From the NCBI GenBank assembly GCA_030624355.1, contig JAUXKG010000016.1, positions 1-14,538 of the forward strand: a stretch of DNA of 14,538 bases, written 5' to 3'. The first letter of the stretch is position 1; the number at the start of each line of letters is the position of its first letter. A program made the translations under genes and the position numbers. Below the pieces are notes generated by a model. That model was given only the letters and a program-made list of their open reading frames with translations. It ran no database searches and was not told the DNA's origin. Origin of the DNA: Acidobacteriota bacterium (GTDB taxonomy: Bacteria > Acidobacteriota > UBA6911 > RPQK01 > JADFOI01). Positions 13,850-14,538 of the stretch are shown piece by piece.

Positions 13850-14538
13850 ATGTCAACAACATTTCGTCCCTACCAGCCGAATCAGTTGTTTTTACTTCCT
13901 CCGTCGCCAAAGGATTGGTTGCGGGAAGATCATTTAGCTTATTTCATCTCGGAGACAGTGGATCGCTTGGATGTGAGCGTGTTTTATAGGTGCTACGAAG
14001 GAGACGGGCGGCGCAACTGCCCGTTTGATCCCCGGATGATGGTGAAGGTCCTGCTGTATGGGTATGCAACGGGGGTGCGCTCGTCACGCAAGATCGCCAA
14101 GAAGCTTCACGAGGACGTGGCCTTTCGGGTGCTGGCGGCGGGAAACTTTCCGGCCCACCGGACGATCGCGGAGTTTCGGCAACGGCACTTGAAGGAGTTT
14201 GAAGAGTTATTCGTTCAGGTGGTCCAACTGGCGCAAGAGATTGGACTGTTGAAGCTGGGGACGCTGGCCCTGGATGGATCGAAGGTGAAAGCAAATGCGA
14301 GCAAGCGCAAGGCGATGAGTTACGGTCGGATGAAGAAAGAAGAGAGGCGAGTGCGGGAGGAGATTGGCAAGCTATTGGAGCAGGCCGCGGCGGTGGATGC
14401 CGAGGAAGATCGGTTGTACGGAGAGGAAGCCCGAGGCGACGAACTTCCCGAAGAACTGCGACGGCGGGAAGACCGTCTGGCCAAGATCGAGGCGGCCCAG
14501 CGACGATTGAAACAGCGGCAGGCGGCAGCGGACCGGGC
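13850..14538 (+). CDS. IS1182-family transposase, 3'-partial
   Basis: From ATG 13850 the frame stays open to the end of the window (229 codons) with no stop, so the gene is cut by the edge. The N-terminus MSTTFRPYQPNQLFLLPPS and the following segment (FDPRMMVKVLLYGYATG at about 59-75, then KLHEDVAFRVLAAGNFPAHRTIAEFR at 85-110) are typical of IS1182-type transposases with a DUF772 N-terminal domain. D142 in LALDGSKVKANASKRKAMSYGRM (140-161) is the likely first catalytic aspartate of the DDE site. After it comes a charged coiled-coil-like insertion (KKEERRVREEIGKLLEQ and later RRREDRLAKIEAAQRRLKQRQ). Codon use is richer in G-ending codons than the host genes, in keeping with recent arrival. AGTAGGG sits just before the ATG. 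Whether the element is intact cannot be judged here. Confidence 0.88.
   Translation, partial: MSTTFRPYQPNQLFLLPPSPKDWLREDHLAYFISETVDRLDVSVFYRCYEGDGRRNCPFDPRMMVKVLLYGYATGVRSSRKIAKKLHEDVAFRVLAAGNFPAHRTIAEFRQRHLKEFEELFVQVVQLAQEIGLLKLGTLALDGSKVKANASKRKAMSYGRMKKEERRVREEIGKLLEQAAAVDAEEDRLYGEEARGDELPEELRRREDRLAKIEAAQRRLKQRQAAADR
13850..14538 (+). mobile_element. IS1182-family insertion sequence, right part outside the window
   Basis: The transposase gene shows that an IS1182-type element enters from within 13624-13849 and runs past the right edge. Its left terminal repeat is not resolved, so the coordinates given cover only the coding part. Confidence 0.75.

Noticed and set aside
13644..13910. Minus-strand 88-residue frame across the transposase start
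   Set aside because: It overlaps the clear transposase N-terminus, has no ribosome binding site that I can see, and no recognisable motif.
1..14538. CRISPR array, tRNA, rRNA, toxin-antitoxin or phage defence module
   Set aside because: I saw no regularly spaced repeats, cloverleaf sequences or defence-protein signatures; the intergenic gaps are short and explained by promoters, hairpins and the two repeat elements.

Overview
The window reads as an ordinary bacterial chromosome segment of moderate GC. It carries about fourteen host genes, one MITE-like element, and the start of an insertion sequence at the right edge. No taxonomic marker gene is present. The animal-like transketolase, the GAF/HD-GYP protein with an expanded HD-GYP core, the IS1182-type transposase and the lipoprotein quinohaemoprotein dehydrogenase together suggest a member of the Acidobacteriota or a similar deep Gram-negative lineage. 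That placement is inference from remembered families, not a measured result.

Layout. Positions 1-663 hold the end of an FkbM-type methyltransferase cut by the window edge. Positions 797-3014 hold a small PilZ protein and a GAF plus HD-GYP phosphodiesterase, a plausible cyclic-di-GMP effector and hydrolase pair. Positions 3204-4075 hold a 100-residue TPR-like protein of unknown function and tadA (tRNA adenosine deaminase). A 181-bp element with 25-bp imperfect terminal inverted repeats and TA at both ends lies at 4080-4260, directly after tadA. It is followed by a well-formed promoter and an A-type Fe-S carrier gene (4341-4664), then a full-length transketolase of the human type (4829-6715).

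Positions 6854-8692 carry a minus-strand pair, ygfZ followed by a SpoIIE/RsbU-type phosphatase, probably translationally coupled. Divergent from it, a plus-strand cluster (8743-12768) encodes a HAD hydrolase with a DxN motif I, a membrane-anchored alpha/beta hydrolase that overlaps folB, FolB itself, and a PQQ alcohol dehydrogenase with a fused cytochrome c domain and lipoprotein signal. Two minus-strand genes follow: a stand-alone receiver domain and a second A-type Fe-S carrier with its own extended -10 promoter and palindrome. The right edge (13850-14538) is the 5' part of an IS1182-family transposase gene with no stop inside the window.

Themes. Four proteins are signalling parts (PilZ, GAF-HD-GYP, SpoIIE phosphatase, receiver). 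Three are linked to Fe-S cluster assembly or repair (two A-type carriers, YgfZ), with FolB making a folate precursor nearby. I found no CRISPR array, tRNA, rRNA, phage module or defence island. I do not see a clearly new multi-gene system; the best leads are the 181-bp repeat, the conserved 100-residue unknown protein, the Fe-S/folate clustering and the expanded HD-GYP core.
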